Below, one piece after another: positions 1 to 11,107 of a stretch of DNA of 64,000 nt (position 1 is its first letter; each line of letters begins with the position of its first letter). The translations under genes were made by a program, and so were the position numbers. This stretch comes from Musicola paradisiaca NCPPB 2511 (lineage in GTDB: Bacteria; Pseudomonadota; Gammaproteobacteria; Enterobacterales; Enterobacteriaceae): positions 4,200,068 to 4,264,067 of the forward strand of contig NZ_CM001857.1 in assembly GCF_000400505.1 (NCBI RefSeq), given 5' to 3'. Below the pieces are notes generated by a model that ran no database searches, was not told the origin of the DNA, and saw nothing but the letters and a program-made list of their open reading frames with translations.

Positions 1-171
1 GACGTCGCTTTGACCGGTAATCGTGGCAATTCCCCACCACACATCCACACGCCATTCCGCCATACCATACGACATCATGCCTCGGGGCTCCACTCCAGTC
101 AGGTTAGCGGTTATAGTGGCTATTATTAAGTGAAAAGCCCTACGGAACAACGAAGTCAAATAGGAGTCATT

Positions 172-576
172 ATGGCCTGGGAGTACGCGCTGATTGGATT
201 AGTTATCGGTGTCATTATTGGTGCTGTCGCCATGCGTTTCGGTAATCGTAAGCTGCGTCAGCAACAGGTATTGCAAAGCGAACTGGAGAAAAACAAAACG
301 GAATTGGAACAGTATCGTCAGGAGTTAGTGACCCATTTTGCTCACAGTGCAGAGCTGCTCGACAACATGGCTCGCGATTACCGCCAGCTCTACCAGCATA
401 TGGCCAAGAGCTCCAATAACCTGTTGCCTGATACGCCAGTACACGAAAACCCTTTCCGCTATCGGCTGACTGAAGCAGAATCCGACAACGATCAGGCGCC
501 GGTGAATATGCCGCCGCGTGATTACTCGGATGGTGCGTCCGGCCTGTTGCAAGGTTCGCGGCCTGCCAGCAAGTAA
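172..576 (+). CDS. zapG: ZapG/YhcB inner-membrane cell envelope protein
   Basis: Predicted 134-residue inner-membrane protein of the YhcB/ZapG (DUF1043) family, which acts at the interface of cell division and envelope synthesis. Residues 2-22 form one hydrophobic segment rich in Gly, Ile and Val. Residues 28-75 are charged, Gln-rich and probably coiled coil. The C-terminal third is polar with a conserved NPFRYR-type stretch. The start is ATG 172, preceded by AGGAG at 162-166; an upstream in-frame extension to 130 lacks a ribosome site. As in E. coli the gene precedes degQ-degS. Family membership is from recognised sequence; the exact biochemical role is not visible here. Confidence 0.93.
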   Translation: MAWEYALIGLVIGVIIGAVAMRFGNRKLRQQQVLQSELEKNKTELEQYRQELVTHFAHSAELLDNMARDYRQLYQHMAKSSNNLLPDTPVHENPFRYRLTEAESDNDQAPVNMPPRDYSDGASGLLQGSRPASK

Positions 577-592
577 TTCGATGCCAGACATG

Positions 593-623
593 AACGGGAT
601 GCAAAGTTGCATCCCGTTTTTAT
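593..623 (+). terminator. Rho-independent terminator after zapG
   Basis: A near-perfect 12-bp stem (593-604 with 607-618) built on GGGATGCAA/TTGCATCCC is followed by TTTTTAT. It lies 17 bp after the zapG stop codon and should separate zapG from degQ. Confidence 0.85.
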
Positions 624-813
624 AGAAAAAACAAACACTCCGGACAATTTCTTTTATTCAGTATCGCCGTTCGGGTCAGATGGCGGTTACATTCTGCTGA
701 CGAAATAGCAGTGAACTTTACACATTGCCCCAGGTCTGACTCTTCACCGTAAGTTTGAGTTTATATATCATCGTTTTATTCATACGCAGGTCGTGAGAGA
801 GAGTTAACAATCA

Positions 814-2184
814 ATGAAAAAAGCATCGTTGTTGTATAGCGCGCTGGCACTCAGCATAGGTCTATCCTTGTCCTCGCTTCCTACGGCTAACGCCGCGCTG
901 CCTTCGGTTGTGTCGGGTCAACCGTTGCCCAGCCTGGCACCAATGCTGGAAAAAGTCCTTCCGGCCGTCGTGAGCGTCCATGTAGAAGGCACACAAATTC
1001 AGCGCCAACGCATCCCCGAAGAATTCAAATTTTTCTTCGGCCCAAATACCCCCTCGGAAAAGCAGAGCAGCCGCCCATTTGAAGGACTGGGCTCCGGCGT
1101 CATCATCAGTGCGGAAAAAGCCTATGTGCTGACCAACAACCACGTCATCAACAACGCGGATAAAATTCGTGTTCAGTTGAACGACGGTCGGGAATACGAC
1201 GCAAAACTGATCGGCCGCGACGAACAGACCGATATCGCCCTTTTGCAATTGGTGGATGCTAAAAACCTCACTGAGATCAAAATGGCTGACTCTGATCAGT
1301 TGCGCGTAGGTGACTTTGCTGTTGCCGTGGGCAACCCATTCGGTCTGGGCCAGACCGCGACCTCGGGAATTATTTCCGCGCTGGGCCGCAGCGGCCTGAA
1401 TCTGGAAGGGTTGGAAAACTTTATTCAGACTGATGCTTCCATCAACCGGGGCAATTCCGGCGGAGCATTGGTTAACCTGAAAGGCGAGCTGATCGGCATC
1501 AACACCGCTATTCTCGCACCGGGCGGCGGCAACATCGGCATCGGTTTCGCTATCCCCAGCAACATGGCGCAAAACCTGGCCCAGCAGTTGGTAGAATTTG
1601 GCGAAGTCAAACGCGGTCTGTTGGGCATCAAGGGCAGCGAGATGACGTCTGAAATCGCCAAAGCGTTTAAGGTTGAGGCGCAACGCGGCGCATTCGTCAG
1701 CGAGGTCATTCCGAAATCTGCGGCCGCCAAGGCCGGTATCAAAGCAGGGGATGTGCTGATTTCGCTGGATGGCAAGCCGATTAACAGTTTTGCCGAACTC
1801 CGAGCGAAAATCGGCACTACTGCGCCAGGCAAGACAGTTCGTGTCGGCCTGTTACGTGACGGTAAACAGCAAGAAGTCTCCGTCGTGCTGGACAACAGCG
1901 CCAATGCAACCACCAACGCCGACAATCTTTCGCCTGCGCTGCAAGGCGCTTCACTCACCAACGGTCAGTTGAAAGACGGCAGCAAAGGCGTACTGATTGA
2001 GAATGTCGCCAAGGACAGTGCGGCGGCCAAGGTCGGCTTACAGAAAGGCGATATTATCGTGGGCGTCAATCGCGAGCGTGTTGAAAGCATCTCGCAATTG
2101 CGCAAGATCCTTGACAGCAAACCCTCCGTGCTGGCGCTGAATATCGTCCGCGGTGAAGAAAGTATCTATCTGTTGTTACGTTGA
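814..2184 (+). CDS. degQ: DegQ periplasmic serine endoprotease (HtrA family)
   Basis: Secreted HtrA-family protease and chaperone that degrades misfolded periplasmic proteins. It has a Sec signal peptide (residues 1-27, cleavage after ANA), a trypsin-like domain with the triad His110 (NNHV), Asp140 and Ser215 (GNSGG), and two PDZ domains (about 258-350 and 365-452). The length of 456 residues matches DegQ rather than DegP, since the long DegP Q-linker in the LA loop is absent. degS follows after 87 bp, the conserved degQ-degS order. No clear sigma-E promoter was called upstream. Confidence 0.96.
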   Translation: MKKASLLYSALALSIGLSLSSLPTANAALPSVVSGQPLPSLAPMLEKVLPAVVSVHVEGTQIQRQRIPEEFKFFFGPNTPSEKQSSRPFEGLGSGVIISAEKAYVLTNNHVINNADKIRVQLNDGREYDAKLIGRDEQTDIALLQLVDAKNLTEIKMADSDQLRVGDFAVAVGNPFGLGQTATSGIISALGRSGLNLEGLENFIQTDASINRGNSGGALVNLKGELIGINTAILAPGGGNIGIGFAIPSNMAQNLAQQLVEFGEVKRGLLGIKGSEMTSEIAKAFKVEAQRGAFVSEVIPKSAAAKAGIKAGDVLISLDGKPINSFAELRAKIGTTAPGKTVRVGLLRDGKQQEVSVVLDNSANATTNADNLSPALQGASLTNGQLKDGSKGVLIENVAKDSAAAKVGLQKGDIIVGVNRERVESISQLRKILDSKPSVLALNIVRGEESIYLLLR

Positions 2185-2271
2185 TATATGAAAAAGGGAA
2201 CGTCGCGCGATGCGGCGTTCCGCCTTCTCTGATATTCTGCGTTTTATTCTTCTTTCTGACCTCCTGAGCCC

Positions 2272-3336
2272 ATGCTAACCAAACTGTTACGTTCGATGCT
2301 CATCGGTATCATCGTGGCTGGCGTTCTTTTGCTGGCCGTTCCGGCATTGCGCTCCGGTCAAGGGACGTTCAAGACGGAGAACGACAGTCAGAGTGAAGCA
2401 CCGGTCAGTTATTATTTGGGGGTACGCCGTGCAGCCCCTGCCGTAGTGAACGTTTATAACCAAGCGAACAGCCCAGGTTCTCAGAATGAGCTGAACATCC
2501 GCAACCTTGGCTCCGGCGTTATCATGAACAGCAAAGGGTACATACTGACCAACAAACATGTCATCAGTAACGCGGAGCAAATCGTCGTCACACTGCAGGA
2601 TGGGCGTATTTTTGAAGCACTGCTGGTCGGTTCCGATACATTAACCGACCTTGCCGTACTGAAAATCGAAGGCGCCAATCTGCCGGAAATCCCCATTAAC
2701 ACCAAACGCCCCCCGCATGTCGGCGATGTCGTACTGGCAATCGGCAACCCCTACAATCTGGGGCAGACCGTCACACAAGGCATTCTCAGCGCCACCGGAC
2801 GAGTGGGGCTCAGTTCTTCCGGCCGACAGAACTTTCTACAGACCGACGCCTCCATCAACCGCGGCAACTCCGGCGGTGCGCTGGTCAATTCGTTGGGGGA
2901 GTTGGTCGGCATCAACACGTTGTCTTTCGATAAAAGCAACGACGGCGGCACACCGGAAGGCATCGGTTTTGCCATCCCTGTCGCCCTGGCCAGCAAAATC
3001 ATGAATAAACTGATCCGGGATGGGCGCGTCATTCGCGGATACATCGGCATCAGCGGTGCGCAGAGAGAGCGATTGGGTAATCAGGTTTCTGGTCTTGATC
3101 GACTGCAAGGCATTATCGTCAACAAGGTGGAAACCGGAGGGCCGGCGGCAAAAGCAGGGATCAAGGAAGGCGATCTACTGATGGAGGTTAACCAGAAACC
3201 CGCCAGATCTGTGATTGAAACCATGGATCAGGTTGCGGAAATCCGTCCAGGCTCAGTCATTCCGGTGGTGGTATATCGGGACAACAAAGAAATTACGCTG
3301 AACGTCACGATTCAGGAATTTCCGACCAACGAATAG
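2272..3336 (+). CDS. degS: DegS, membrane-anchored sigma-E stress protease
   Basis: Site-1 protease that senses unfolded outer-membrane proteins and cleaves the anti-sigma factor RseA, starting the sigma-E envelope response. Residues 5-27 form an N-terminal membrane anchor, followed by a trypsin-like domain with His96 (NKHV), Asp126 and Ser200 (GNSGG). A single PDZ domain (about 255-350) would bind exposed porin C-termini. The 354-residue length and single PDZ separate it from DegQ/DegP. It is followed by a convergent hairpin and the 3' end of murA. Confidence 0.96.
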   Translation: MLTKLLRSMLIGIIVAGVLLLAVPALRSGQGTFKTENDSQSEAPVSYYLGVRRAAPAVVNVYNQANSPGSQNELNIRNLGSGVIMNSKGYILTNKHVISNAEQIVVTLQDGRIFEALLVGSDTLTDLAVLKIEGANLPEIPINTKRPPHVGDVVLAIGNPYNLGQTVTQGILSATGRVGLSSSGRQNFLQTDASINRGNSGGALVNSLGELVGINTLSFDKSNDGGTPEGIGFAIPVALASKIMNKLIRDGRVIRGYIGISGAQRERLGNQVSGLDRLQGIIVNKVETGGPAAKAGIKEGDLLMEVNQKPARSVIETMDQVAEIRPGSVIPVVVYRDNKEITLNVTIQEFPTNE

Positions 3337-3384
3337 CGGCTGTGATTTCCCCCGCTGTGGGGAAAACGTTGCCCCCTTCATCAG

Positions 3385-3417
3385 GCCAGGCCGGGAGCAC
3401 TCGTCACCCGGCCTGGC
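3385..3417. terminator. Hairpin between convergent degS and murA
   Basis: GC-rich 11-bp stem GCCAGGCCGGG/CCCGGCCTGGC with an 11-nt loop, between the stop codons of degS and murA. There is no strong T tract on either side, so it may act as a weak bidirectional terminator or as an mRNA 3' end stabiliser. Confidence 0.5.
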
Positions 3418-3423
3418 GCATCG

Positions 3424-4698
<1,275 letters not shown>

Positions 4699-4737
4699 TC
4701 AATATTCAGACTTAATAGCGCGACATACCGCGCCGAC

Positions 4738-4992
4738 TCAAAAACCGTTCAGTTTACGATCGCGCAGCCACTCTTCCGGGGTATAAGCTTTGATCGACAA
4801 TGCGTGAATGCGGTTATCCGCGATATATTCCATCAGCGGCCCATAAACCGCCTGTTGCTGCTTGACACGGCTCATTTCCTTGAAGACATCACCCACAACA
4901 ATTACCTGGAAATGGCTACCGTCGCCGGAAACGTGCACTTCATCCAGCGCCAATGCCTGCATCAGCACATCTTTAATTTCGTTATTTTCCAT
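4738..4992 (-). CDS. ibaG: IbaG, BolA-family protein
   Basis: 84-residue BolA-family protein (formerly YrbA). BolA proteins pair with monothiol glutaredoxins through a shared Fe-S cluster, and IbaG is linked to acid stress. The class II KH-like fold is suggested by the [13 protein letters not shown] stretch and the conserved [12 protein letters not shown] tail; the cysteine/histidine ligand region is short, as expected. It sits between the mla operon terminator and murA and is probably co-transcribed with murA. Confidence 0.92.
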   Translation of the reverse strand: MENNEIKDVLMQALALDEVHVSGDGSHFQVIVVGDVFKEMSRVKQQQAVYGPLMEYIADNRIHALSIKAYTPEEWLRDRKLNGF

Positions 4993-5059
4993 CGCTCTCG
5001 ATTCTACGTCAGGGGAGATGATAAACAGGGTGGTATCTTAGATGAATCCGCCACCATCT

Positions 5060-5101
5060 TAAACAAAAGAAATCCCCCTTCGTACAGGTACGAAAAGGGG
5101 G
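5060..5101 (-). terminator. Terminator at the end of the mlaFEDCB operon
   Basis: Read on the minus strand, a stem of five G:C pairs plus CGTA/TACG (5074-5084 with 5089-5101, a small bulge) is followed by the T-rich ATTTCTTTTGTTT. It lies about 25 bp after the mlaB stop codon and should limit read-through into ibaG-murA. Confidence 0.7.
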
Positions 5102-5125
5102 ACGATAAGATAGCCGTAGCGTCGC

Positions 5126-5428
5126 TCATCCAGCCTGGCGGATGGGGATGATTTCGCTCAGGTTATACAGTTGGATAAGGGTACTGAGCCGATCGCTAGC
5201 TCCGGTAATGTTCAGTTCCTTCTCTTGCTGCTGCTGTTGATGATGAAAATGCAGCAGCAATGCCAACCCTGAAGAATCAACCCGACGCAGCCGGCTGAGA
5301 TCCAGTTCACCCACACCGTTTAGCAACGCCTCCCGCTGTTGCCACAAAGGTAACAGCGTATCGCGATCAAGGTCTCCTTCCAGCTGGAGGACGCCATTTT
5401 CCCGTTTCCAGGTCAGCGAGTTAGCCAT
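5126..5428 (-). CDS. mlaB: MlaB, STAS-domain subunit of the MlaFEDB complex
   Basis: Cytoplasmic 100-residue STAS-domain protein that binds the MlaF ATPase and is needed for activity of the MlaFEDB phospholipid transporter, which maintains outer-membrane lipid asymmetry. The STAS signature is [10 protein letters not shown] at 51-60. E. coli MlaB has a functionally important Thr52; here the position is Ser52, a conservative change. The start codon overlaps the mlaC end by 8 bp, consistent with translational coupling. Confidence 0.94.
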   Translation of the reverse strand: MANSLTWKRENGVLQLEGDLDRDTLLPLWQQREALLNGVGELDLSRLRRVDSSGLALLLHFHHQQQQQEKELNITGASDRLSTLIQLYNLSEIIPIRQAG

Positions 5429-6056
5429 TTCGTTTCTGTTCCAACGAAATCGGCTGACGGGCGCTCACCAACAGTTGTCGGGTCAATCCATCAACGCCGT
5501 TTTGGCGCAATATGGAAGCCCACTCATTTTGTTTGGTGGTAATCATGCTCACGCCTTCGGCAATCATGTCATATGCCTGCCAATAGCCGGTCTTACTGTT
5601 TTTACGCCACTGAAAATCCAGGCGAATAGGCGGGCGCCCGCCGTTATCCATAATGGTGACGCGAATGGACACGATCTCCGCATTACCCAGCGGTTGTTCC
5701 GGGGCAACCTCGTAAGTCTGCCCGTGATACGACGCCAGCGCCTGACCATAAGCCTGTTCCAGATAGGCTTCGAAGGCGGTGAAATAGGCATCGCGCTGCT
5801 CCGGCGTCGCATTTTTATAATATTGGCCGAGTACCAAAGCGCCGGCATACTTGACCTGCACATAAGGCAGAAGTTCTTCTTTGACAATACTGCGTAGACG
5901 ATTAGGTTCCTGCCGAATCTGAGACTGCTCGTTTTTCAGGCGATCAAAGGTTTTTTGCGCCGCTTCCTTCATCAGGCTGTACGGATTAGTCTGATCCGCT
6001 GCGTTAACAAAAGGCGCAACTACCAACAACGCCGCCATCAATAAACGTCTAAACAT
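5421..6056 (-). CDS. mlaC: MlaC, periplasmic phospholipid-binding protein
   Basis: Periplasmic shuttle carrying phospholipids between the outer-membrane MlaA-porin complex and the inner-membrane MlaFEDB transporter. The 211-residue protein has a signal peptide (1-19, cleavage near VNA-AD) followed by the Tol_Tol_Ttg2 domain with [17 protein letters not shown] and [20 protein letters not shown] segments. ATG 6056 is chosen because GAGAGG precedes it at the right distance; an in-frame TTG at 6071 is unlikely. mlaD ends 11 bp upstream. Confidence 0.95.
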   Translation of the reverse strand: MFRRLLMAALLVVAPFVNAADQTNPYSLMKEAAQKTFDRLKNEQSQIRQEPNRLRSIVKEELLPYVQVKYAGALVLGQYYKNATPEQRDAYFTAFEAYLEQAYGQALASYHGQTYEVAPEQPLGNAEIVSIRVTIMDNGGRPPIRLDFQWRKNSKTGYWQAYDMIAEGVSMITTKQNEWASILRQNGVDGLTRQLLVSARQPISLEQKRNG

Positions 6057-6067
6057 TCTGTATCCTC

Positions 6068-6640
6068 TCAAGGGTGTTGAGTAACAGGTTGGCTGCCTGC
6101 GTCAGATTTCGCATCATTGCCCGGCTTTACCGATGGCTCTGCGCTGCTCTGAGCGGCATTCTCATTACTGTTACCCCCGCTCTTATATAGGAATTGGCCG
6201 ATAAGGTCTTCCAGAACCATGGCCGATTTCGTGTCCTGAATGGTACCGCCGTCTTTAAAGATCGACGTTCCCATATCCGCATCCTCAAAACCGATGTTCA
6301 AGGCCAGATACTGCTCCCCCAACAACCCGGAAGTACGAATCGCCAGGGAACTGGTATCCGGAATGTGGTCATATTGCCGATCGATATCCAACGCCACGCG
6401 CGGCAGATACGTTTTACTGTCCAGGCCGATCTCCGCCACCCGACCAATGACCACGCCGCCGATTTTCACCGGCGAGCGTATTTTCAGGCCGCCGATGTTA
6501 TCGAAAGTCGCATACAAACGGTATGTCTGCTGATTTCCCAGTGATTTCAGGTCCGCCACTTTCAGCGCCAGAAAGAGAATGGCAACCAGCGCAATCAACA
6601 TAAAGGCGCCAACCCAAATTTCATGTTTCTTTGTTTGCAT
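6068..6640 (-). CDS. mlaD: MlaD, MCE-domain membrane-anchored lipid-binding subunit
   Basis: Inner-membrane subunit whose hexameric MCE ring forms a channel for phospholipids. Residues about 7-27 are a transmembrane helix and 38-117 an MCE domain with the FDNIGGLK and [13 protein letters not shown] segments. The C-terminal tail is low-complexity (Ala, Ser, Pro, Asn). ATG 6640 gives the family N-terminus [11 protein letters not shown]; a TTG five codons upstream inside the end of mlaE is rejected. The length is 190 residues. Confidence 0.95.
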   Translation of the reverse strand: MQTKKHEIWVGAFMLIALVAILFLALKVADLKSLGNQQTYRLYATFDNIGGLKIRSPVKIGGVVIGRVAEIGLDSKTYLPRVALDIDRQYDHIPDTSSLAIRTSGLLGEQYLALNIGFEDADMGTSIFKDGGTIQDTKSAMVLEDLIGQFLYKSGGNSNENAAQSSAEPSVKPGNDAKSDAGSQPVTQHP

Positions 6641-6644
6641 CGAC

Positions 6645-7427
6645 TCATTTCCCAAACATCAGTGCTGTCAGCACAAAATCCAATCCCAGTACCGCCAGTG
6701 AAGAATGCACCACGGTACGAGTCGTCGCACGACTGATGCCTTCTGACGTCGGGATGGCGTCATAACCATTGAACAGGGCGATCCAGGTAACGGTCATCGC
6801 GAAAAACAGGCTCTTTAGCACACAGTTCATTACATCGTGCCGCCACTCCACAGCCCCTTGCATCGCCGACCAGAAAAACCCGCTGTCGATACCTTTCCAG
6901 TCTACGCCGACCAGCGCGCCGCCCCAGATGCCGACCGCAACGAAAATGAGAGTCAGCAAAGGCATACTGATAAAACCGGCCCAGAAACGGGGAGCGACTA
7001 CGCGACGAAGCGGATCCACCGCCATCATCTCCATACTGGAAAGCTGCTCGGTGGCCTTCATCAGGCCGATTTCCGCAGTCAGAGCGGAACCGGCGCGACC
7101 GGCAAACAATAACGCCGTCACAACCGGCCCCAGTTCGCGTAATAACGACAGCGCCACCATCATGCCCAAGCTGGCCTCCGCGCTGTAAGTCGTCAGCACG
7201 ATATAGCCTTGCAACCCCAGCACCATACCGATAAAACAGCCGGAAACGATGATAATCAGCAGCGACTGCACGCCGACGCTATAAAGCTGCCGCGCCAGCA
7301 ACGGCCACTGTTTAGCTGGCTCCGGCTTGCCGACCAGCGCATTAAACAACATCAGCCCGGCCCGGCCAAAAGAGGCGCAGGTGCTGATGCCGGAGCGTCC
7401 CAACGACGCCAATGCCTGCAATAGCAT
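6645..7427 (-). CDS. mlaE: MlaE, permease subunit of the MlaFEDB phospholipid transporter
   Basis: Integral inner-membrane MlaE/YrbE-family permease, 260 residues, the same length as E. coli MlaE. About five or six hydrophobic segments are visible (around 50-75, 88-112, 145-170, 190-210, 235-258), and the family signature [20 protein letters not shown] lies near 95-115. It works with the MlaF ATPase, MlaB and MlaD. It is separated from mlaF by 6 bp. Confidence 0.96.
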   Translation of the reverse strand: MLLQALASLGRSGISTCASFGRAGLMLFNALVGKPEPAKQWPLLARQLYSVGVQSLLIIIVSGCFIGMVLGLQGYIVLTTYSAEASLGMMVALSLLRELGPVVTALLFAGRAGSALTAEIGLMKATEQLSSMEMMAVDPLRRVVAPRFWAGFISMPLLTLIFVAVGIWGGALVGVDWKGIDSGFFWSAMQGAVEWRHDVMNCVLKSLFFAMTVTWIALFNGYDAIPTSEGISRATTRTVVHSSLAVLGLDFVLTALMFGK

Positions 7428-7433
7428 GACCAG

Positions 7434-8240
7434 TTAACTCCCCGTACCCAAAAGTCCGCTCAGATAATCACCCGCCGGATGTCGGAACGGCACCGGACCA
7501 TCCGCCGTCCCATCCAGAAACTGACGCACGCGCGGATCATCATTTTGCTGCAATTCCTGCGGCGATCCTTCCGCCACAACGCGCTGCCCGGCGATGATAT
7601 AGGCATAATCCGCGATGCTCAGCACTTCCGGCACATCATGAGACACCACGATGCAAGTAACGCCTAACGCATGATTCAGTTCGTCGATCAGCTTTACCAA
7701 CACCCCCATCGTAATGGGATCCTGACCGACAAAGGGTTCGTCGAACATGATGAGCTGAGGATCCAGCGCTATCGCACGCGCCAGCGCGGCGCGGCGGGCC
7801 ATCCCGCCCGACAGTTCCGCAGGCATCAGTTGCGCTGCGCCACGCAACCCAACCGCCTCCAGCTTCATCATCACCGTACTGCGCAACAATACGTCCGGCA
7901 ATTGGGTATGCTCACGCAGCGGCCAGGCGACATTGTCAAAAACATTGAGATCGGTAAATAACGCGCCCGACTGGAACAGCATGCTCATCTTTTTGCGGGC
8001 GGCGTACAGCCCGGAACGGGAAAGCGCTGGAATATTTTCTCCGTCGAACCAGATTTCTCCGCTATCTGGTTGCAATTGCCCGCCAATCAGCCGCAACAGC
8101 GTGGTTTTGCCTATTCCCGACGGCCCCATGATCGCGGTGATTTTACGCTTGGGTACATTCAACGATATATCGCTGAATATCGGCCGCTCGCCGCGCCGAA
8201 AATTGAGCCCGCGAATCTCAACCAGATTTTCATGGTTCAT
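7434..8240 (-). CDS. mlaF: MlaF, ATP-binding subunit of the phospholipid transporter
   Basis: Cytoplasmic ABC ATPase, first gene of mlaFEDCB. Walker A is GPSGIGKT at 39-46 with Lys45, the signature is LSGGMARR, and Walker B is LIMFDEPFVG. The C-terminal extension that contacts MlaB is present; total length is 268 residues. The 281-bp region up to the divergent yrbG (8241-8521) should hold the operon promoter, but I could not assign clear -35/-10 boxes. Confidence 0.96.
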   Translation of the reverse strand: MNHENLVEIRGLNFRRGERPIFSDISLNVPKRKITAIMGPSGIGKTTLLRLIGGQLQPDSGEIWFDGENIPALSRSGLYAARKKMSMLFQSGALFTDLNVFDNVAWPLREHTQLPDVLLRSTVMMKLEAVGLRGAAQLMPAELSGGMARRAALARAIALDPQLIMFDEPFVGQDPITMGVLVKLIDELNHALGVTCIVVSHDVPEVLSIADYAYIIAGQRVVAEGSPQELQQNDDPRVRQFLDGTADGPVPFRHPAGDYLSGLLGTGS

Positions 8241-8521
8241 GGTTCATTTCCTTACCGGCCGCGCCTGGCAGCCGTCATTTCTTGTCTATTCTCGGCATGT
8301 TGCCTACATAACTGCGTTGATTCCGGTATATCGGGCGTCATCACTGTTACAGAATCAGACCATTTGGTTGTAGCCAAAGTTGCCATTGGTTTTACTTTTT
8401 CGCCCTGCGCAGTCAGAATTAGCGCTAGCGAGGAAAAACGGCTTTTTTGTTTATTATTCGTCCAGAAATACTGGTTTGTTCGCCAATAAGCCGGTGATTA
8501 TACCTGAATAAAGGACGCTGC

Positions 8522-9484
8522 ATGCTTTTTGCGACAGTACTGTTGGTTGTTGGTTTGATTCTGCTGGTTTATGGTGCCGACCGGGTCGTCTATGGCGCCG
8601 CCGTTCTGGCCCGCTCTTTCGGCATCCCGCCCATGATTATCGGTATGACTATCGTTGGAATGGGAACGTCCTTGCCCGAACTGATGGTTTCCGTCACCGC
8701 CGCGCTTAATAATCAAATCGATATGGCTGTCGGCAATGTTCTGGGCTCCAATATCGCCAATATTCTGTTGATTCTCGGCAGCGCCGCGCTGATACGCCCG
8801 CTGACATTCCAATCCGCCCTGCTGCGGCGTGAACTCCCCCCGATGCTTTTTGTCACCGCCTTGTGCGGATGGCTGCTGCATGACGGTTTTTTGAGCCGCA
8901 TGGATGGCCTCATCCTGCTGATTGCCGCCGGAGGTTGCATCCTGCTGATGCTGAACATGGCGACCCGCGCAGCAAAGCAGGGCGAAGACAGCCTGACACG
9001 GGAGCAGATGGCGGAACTGCCGCAGGACAACAACTATACGGTTGCGCTGCTGTGGCTGATTCTCGGGCTGATCATCATGCCGATGTCCGCCCGAATCGTG
9101 ATCGATAACGCTACCGTCATCGCCAATTACTTTAATATCAGTGAACTTACCATCGGTCTGACCGTATTGGCGGTCGGCACCAGCCTGCCGGAACTGGCCA
9201 CTGCGATTGTCGGCACATTGAAAAAGGAAGACGATATCGCATTGGGCAATCTGATCGGTTCCAATATATTCAATATCGTCATCGTGCTGGGCGTCCCGGC
9301 ACTGCTCTCGCCAGGCGCACTGAACCCGCTCGCTTTTCAGCGCGATTACTGGGTCATGCTCGGCGTCAGTGCGCTTCTGACGGCACTCTGTCTCCGCCAG
9401 AAACGGTGCATCGGTCAGGGCGCGGGCACATTGTTAGTGTGTGCATTCATTGCGTACCTTTCGGTGCTGTTCTTGTTTCCATAG
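8522..9484 (+). CDS. yrbG: YrbG, sodium/calcium exchanger family inner-membrane protein
   Basis: Predicted cation exchanger of the CaCA family with the duplicated alpha-repeats: the first around residues 40-80 (GMGTSLPELMVSVTA) and the second around 215-255 (VGTSLPELATAIVG and GNLIGSNIFNIV). About ten transmembrane helices are seen. The length is 320 residues, close to E. coli YrbG. The ATG has an AAAGGA site 6-7 bases upstream. It opens the plus-strand LPS operon as in E. coli; the physiological ion is not known from sequence. Confidence 0.93.
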   Translation: MLFATVLLVVGLILLVYGADRVVYGAAVLARSFGIPPMIIGMTIVGMGTSLPELMVSVTAALNNQIDMAVGNVLGSNIANILLILGSAALIRPLTFQSALLRRELPPMLFVTALCGWLLHDGFLSRMDGLILLIAAGGCILLMLNMATRAAKQGEDSLTREQMAELPQDNNYTVALLWLILGLIIMPMSARIVIDNATVIANYFNISELTIGLTVLAVGTSLPELATAIVGTLKKEDDIALGNLIGSNIFNIVIVLGVPALLSPGALNPLAFQRDYWVMLGVSALLTALCLRQKRCIGQGAGTLLVCAFIAYLSVLFLFP

Positions 9485-9514
9485 CCAGAACACCGGCAAT
9501 GCAGGATATTTTTG

Positions 9515-10501
9515 ATGTCACATTTCAAGTTACAACCCGGCTTTGATTTCCAGACGGCAGGCCGTCAGGTTCTGTCCATCGAGCGCGATAGTCTGGCGCA
9601 GCTGGATCAGTATATCGACGGTAACTTCGCCCTGGCCTGCGAAAAAATGTTCCACTGTCGCGGCAAGGTCGTGGTCATGGGGATGGGCAAATCAGGCCAT
9701 ATCGGCTGCAAAATGGCGGCGACGTTCGCCAGTACCGGTACGCCATCGTTTTTCGTCCACCCTGGGGAAGCCAGCCACGGCGATCTGGGCATGATTGCCG
9801 CGCAGGACGTCGTCATCGCCATATCCAACTCGGGTGAATCGCACGAGATTCTGGCGCTGATCCCTGTGCTTAAACGTCTGCAGGTTTGTCTGATTTGCAT
9901 GACCGGCAACCCAGACAGCACGATGGCGAAAACTGCGGATATCCACCTTTGCGTTCACGTCGCTCAGGAAGCCTGCCCATTGGGGCTGGCGCCGACATCC
10001 AGCACCACCGCCGCGCTGGTAATGGGCGATGCGCTGGCGGTGGCGTTATTGCAGGCACGCGGCTTTACCGCCGAAGATTTCGCATTATCCCATCCCGGCG
10101 GCGCGCTTGGCCGCAAATTGCTGTTACGGGTGGAAGACATCATGCACTCCGGCGAAGAAATTCCTTGCGTGGACAGCCATGCTTCCCTGCGCGACGCACT
10201 GTTGGAAATCACGCGCAAAAATCTGGGCATGACGGCGATTTGCAACGCAGACCGGAAAATCGAAGGGATTTTTACCGACGGCGACCTGCGCCGGGTATTC
10301 GATATGAATATCAATCTGAACAACGCCCGCATCACCGACGTGATGACGCGCGGCGGTATCCGGGTGACGCCGCATACACTGGCGGTCGATGCGCTGAATC
10401 TGATGCAGTCCCGCCACATTACCTCGTTGATGGTGGCGGACGACGATCGTCTGCTTGGCATCATCCATATGCATGATATGTTGCGCGCTGGCGTGGTGTG
10501 A
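9515..10501 (+). CDS. kdsD: KdsD, D-arabinose 5-phosphate isomerase
   Basis: Interconverts ribulose 5-phosphate and arabinose 5-phosphate, the first step toward Kdo, the inner sugar of LPS. A SIS sugar-isomerase domain (about 40-190) shows GMGKSGHIG, ASTGTPSFF and SNSGES; it is followed by a CBS pair (about 205-328) ending in HMHDMLRAGVV. ATG 9515 is preferred over the adjacent TTG 9512, giving 328 residues, as in the family. kdsC follows 39 bp downstream. Confidence 0.96.
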   Translation: MSHFKLQPGFDFQTAGRQVLSIERDSLAQLDQYIDGNFALACEKMFHCRGKVVVMGMGKSGHIGCKMAATFASTGTPSFFVHPGEASHGDLGMIAAQDVVIAISNSGESHEILALIPVLKRLQVCLICMTGNPDSTMAKTADIHLCVHVAQEACPLGLAPTSSTTAALVMGDALAVALLQARGFTAEDFALSHPGGALGRKLLLRVEDIMHSGEEIPCVDSHASLRDALLEITRKNLGMTAICNADRKIEGIFTDGDLRRVFDMNINLNNARITDVMTRGGIRVTPHTLAVDALNLMQSRHITSLMVADDDRLLGIIHMHDMLRAGVV

Positions 10502-10540
10502 CTCCCCAGATCTGTACGACTTGAGCCAAGGAATGAGTGA

Positions 10541-11107
10541 ATGAGTGAAATTCGGCCGCAAACCGACACCTGCTACGGCCCTGTGGAGACGCAGGTCATG
10601 AACCGCGCGCGCGATGTACGTCTGCTGATTTGCGATGTAGATGGCGTACTGTCCGATGGACTTATCTACATGGGTAATCAGGGCGAAGAACTGAAAGCGT
10701 TCAATGTCCGCGACGGCTATGGCATCCGTTGCCTGCTAACTTCGGGTATCGACGTCGCGATTATCACCGGCCGTTCGTCTCAGTTGCTGATCGATCGCTG
10801 CCAAACGCTGGGTATCACCCATCTTTATCAAGGACAATCCGATAAGCTTTTGGCCTTCCGCGAACTGTTGGATAAACTGTCGATCCAGGCCAGCCAGGTC
10901 GCCTATATCGGCGATGACCTGATCGACTGGCCGGTCATGGCCGAAGTGGGTCTAAGCGTAGCGGTTGCCGACGCTCACCCGCTGTTGCAGCCACGGGCTG
11001 ATTATGTCACGCGCATCGCCGGTGGCCGCGGCGCGGTAAGAGAAATGTGCGACCTTATCCTACAGGCGCAGGATAAGCTTGATTTCGCCAAAGGGCTGTC
11101 GATATGA
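10541..11107 (+). CDS. kdsC: KdsC, 3-deoxy-D-manno-octulosonate 8-phosphate phosphatase
   Basis: HAD-superfamily phosphatase converting Kdo 8-phosphate to Kdo in LPS inner-core synthesis. The C0-type HAD motifs are visible: DVDGVLSDG (motif I, catalytic Asp), IITGRSS (motif II) and the GDDLIDWPVM motif IV region. The length is 188 residues. AAGGA lies 8 bases before the ATG; a nearby ATG at 10533 is immediately followed by a stop and is not used. Its stop overlaps the lptC start (ATGA). Confidence 0.96.
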   Translation: MSEIRPQTDTCYGPVETQVMNRARDVRLLICDVDGVLSDGLIYMGNQGEELKAFNVRDGYGIRCLLTSGIDVAIITGRSSQLLIDRCQTLGITHLYQGQSDKLLAFRELLDKLSIQASQVAYIGDDLIDWPVMAEVGLSVAVADAHPLLQPRADYVTRIAGGRGAVREMCDLILQAQDKLDFAKGLSI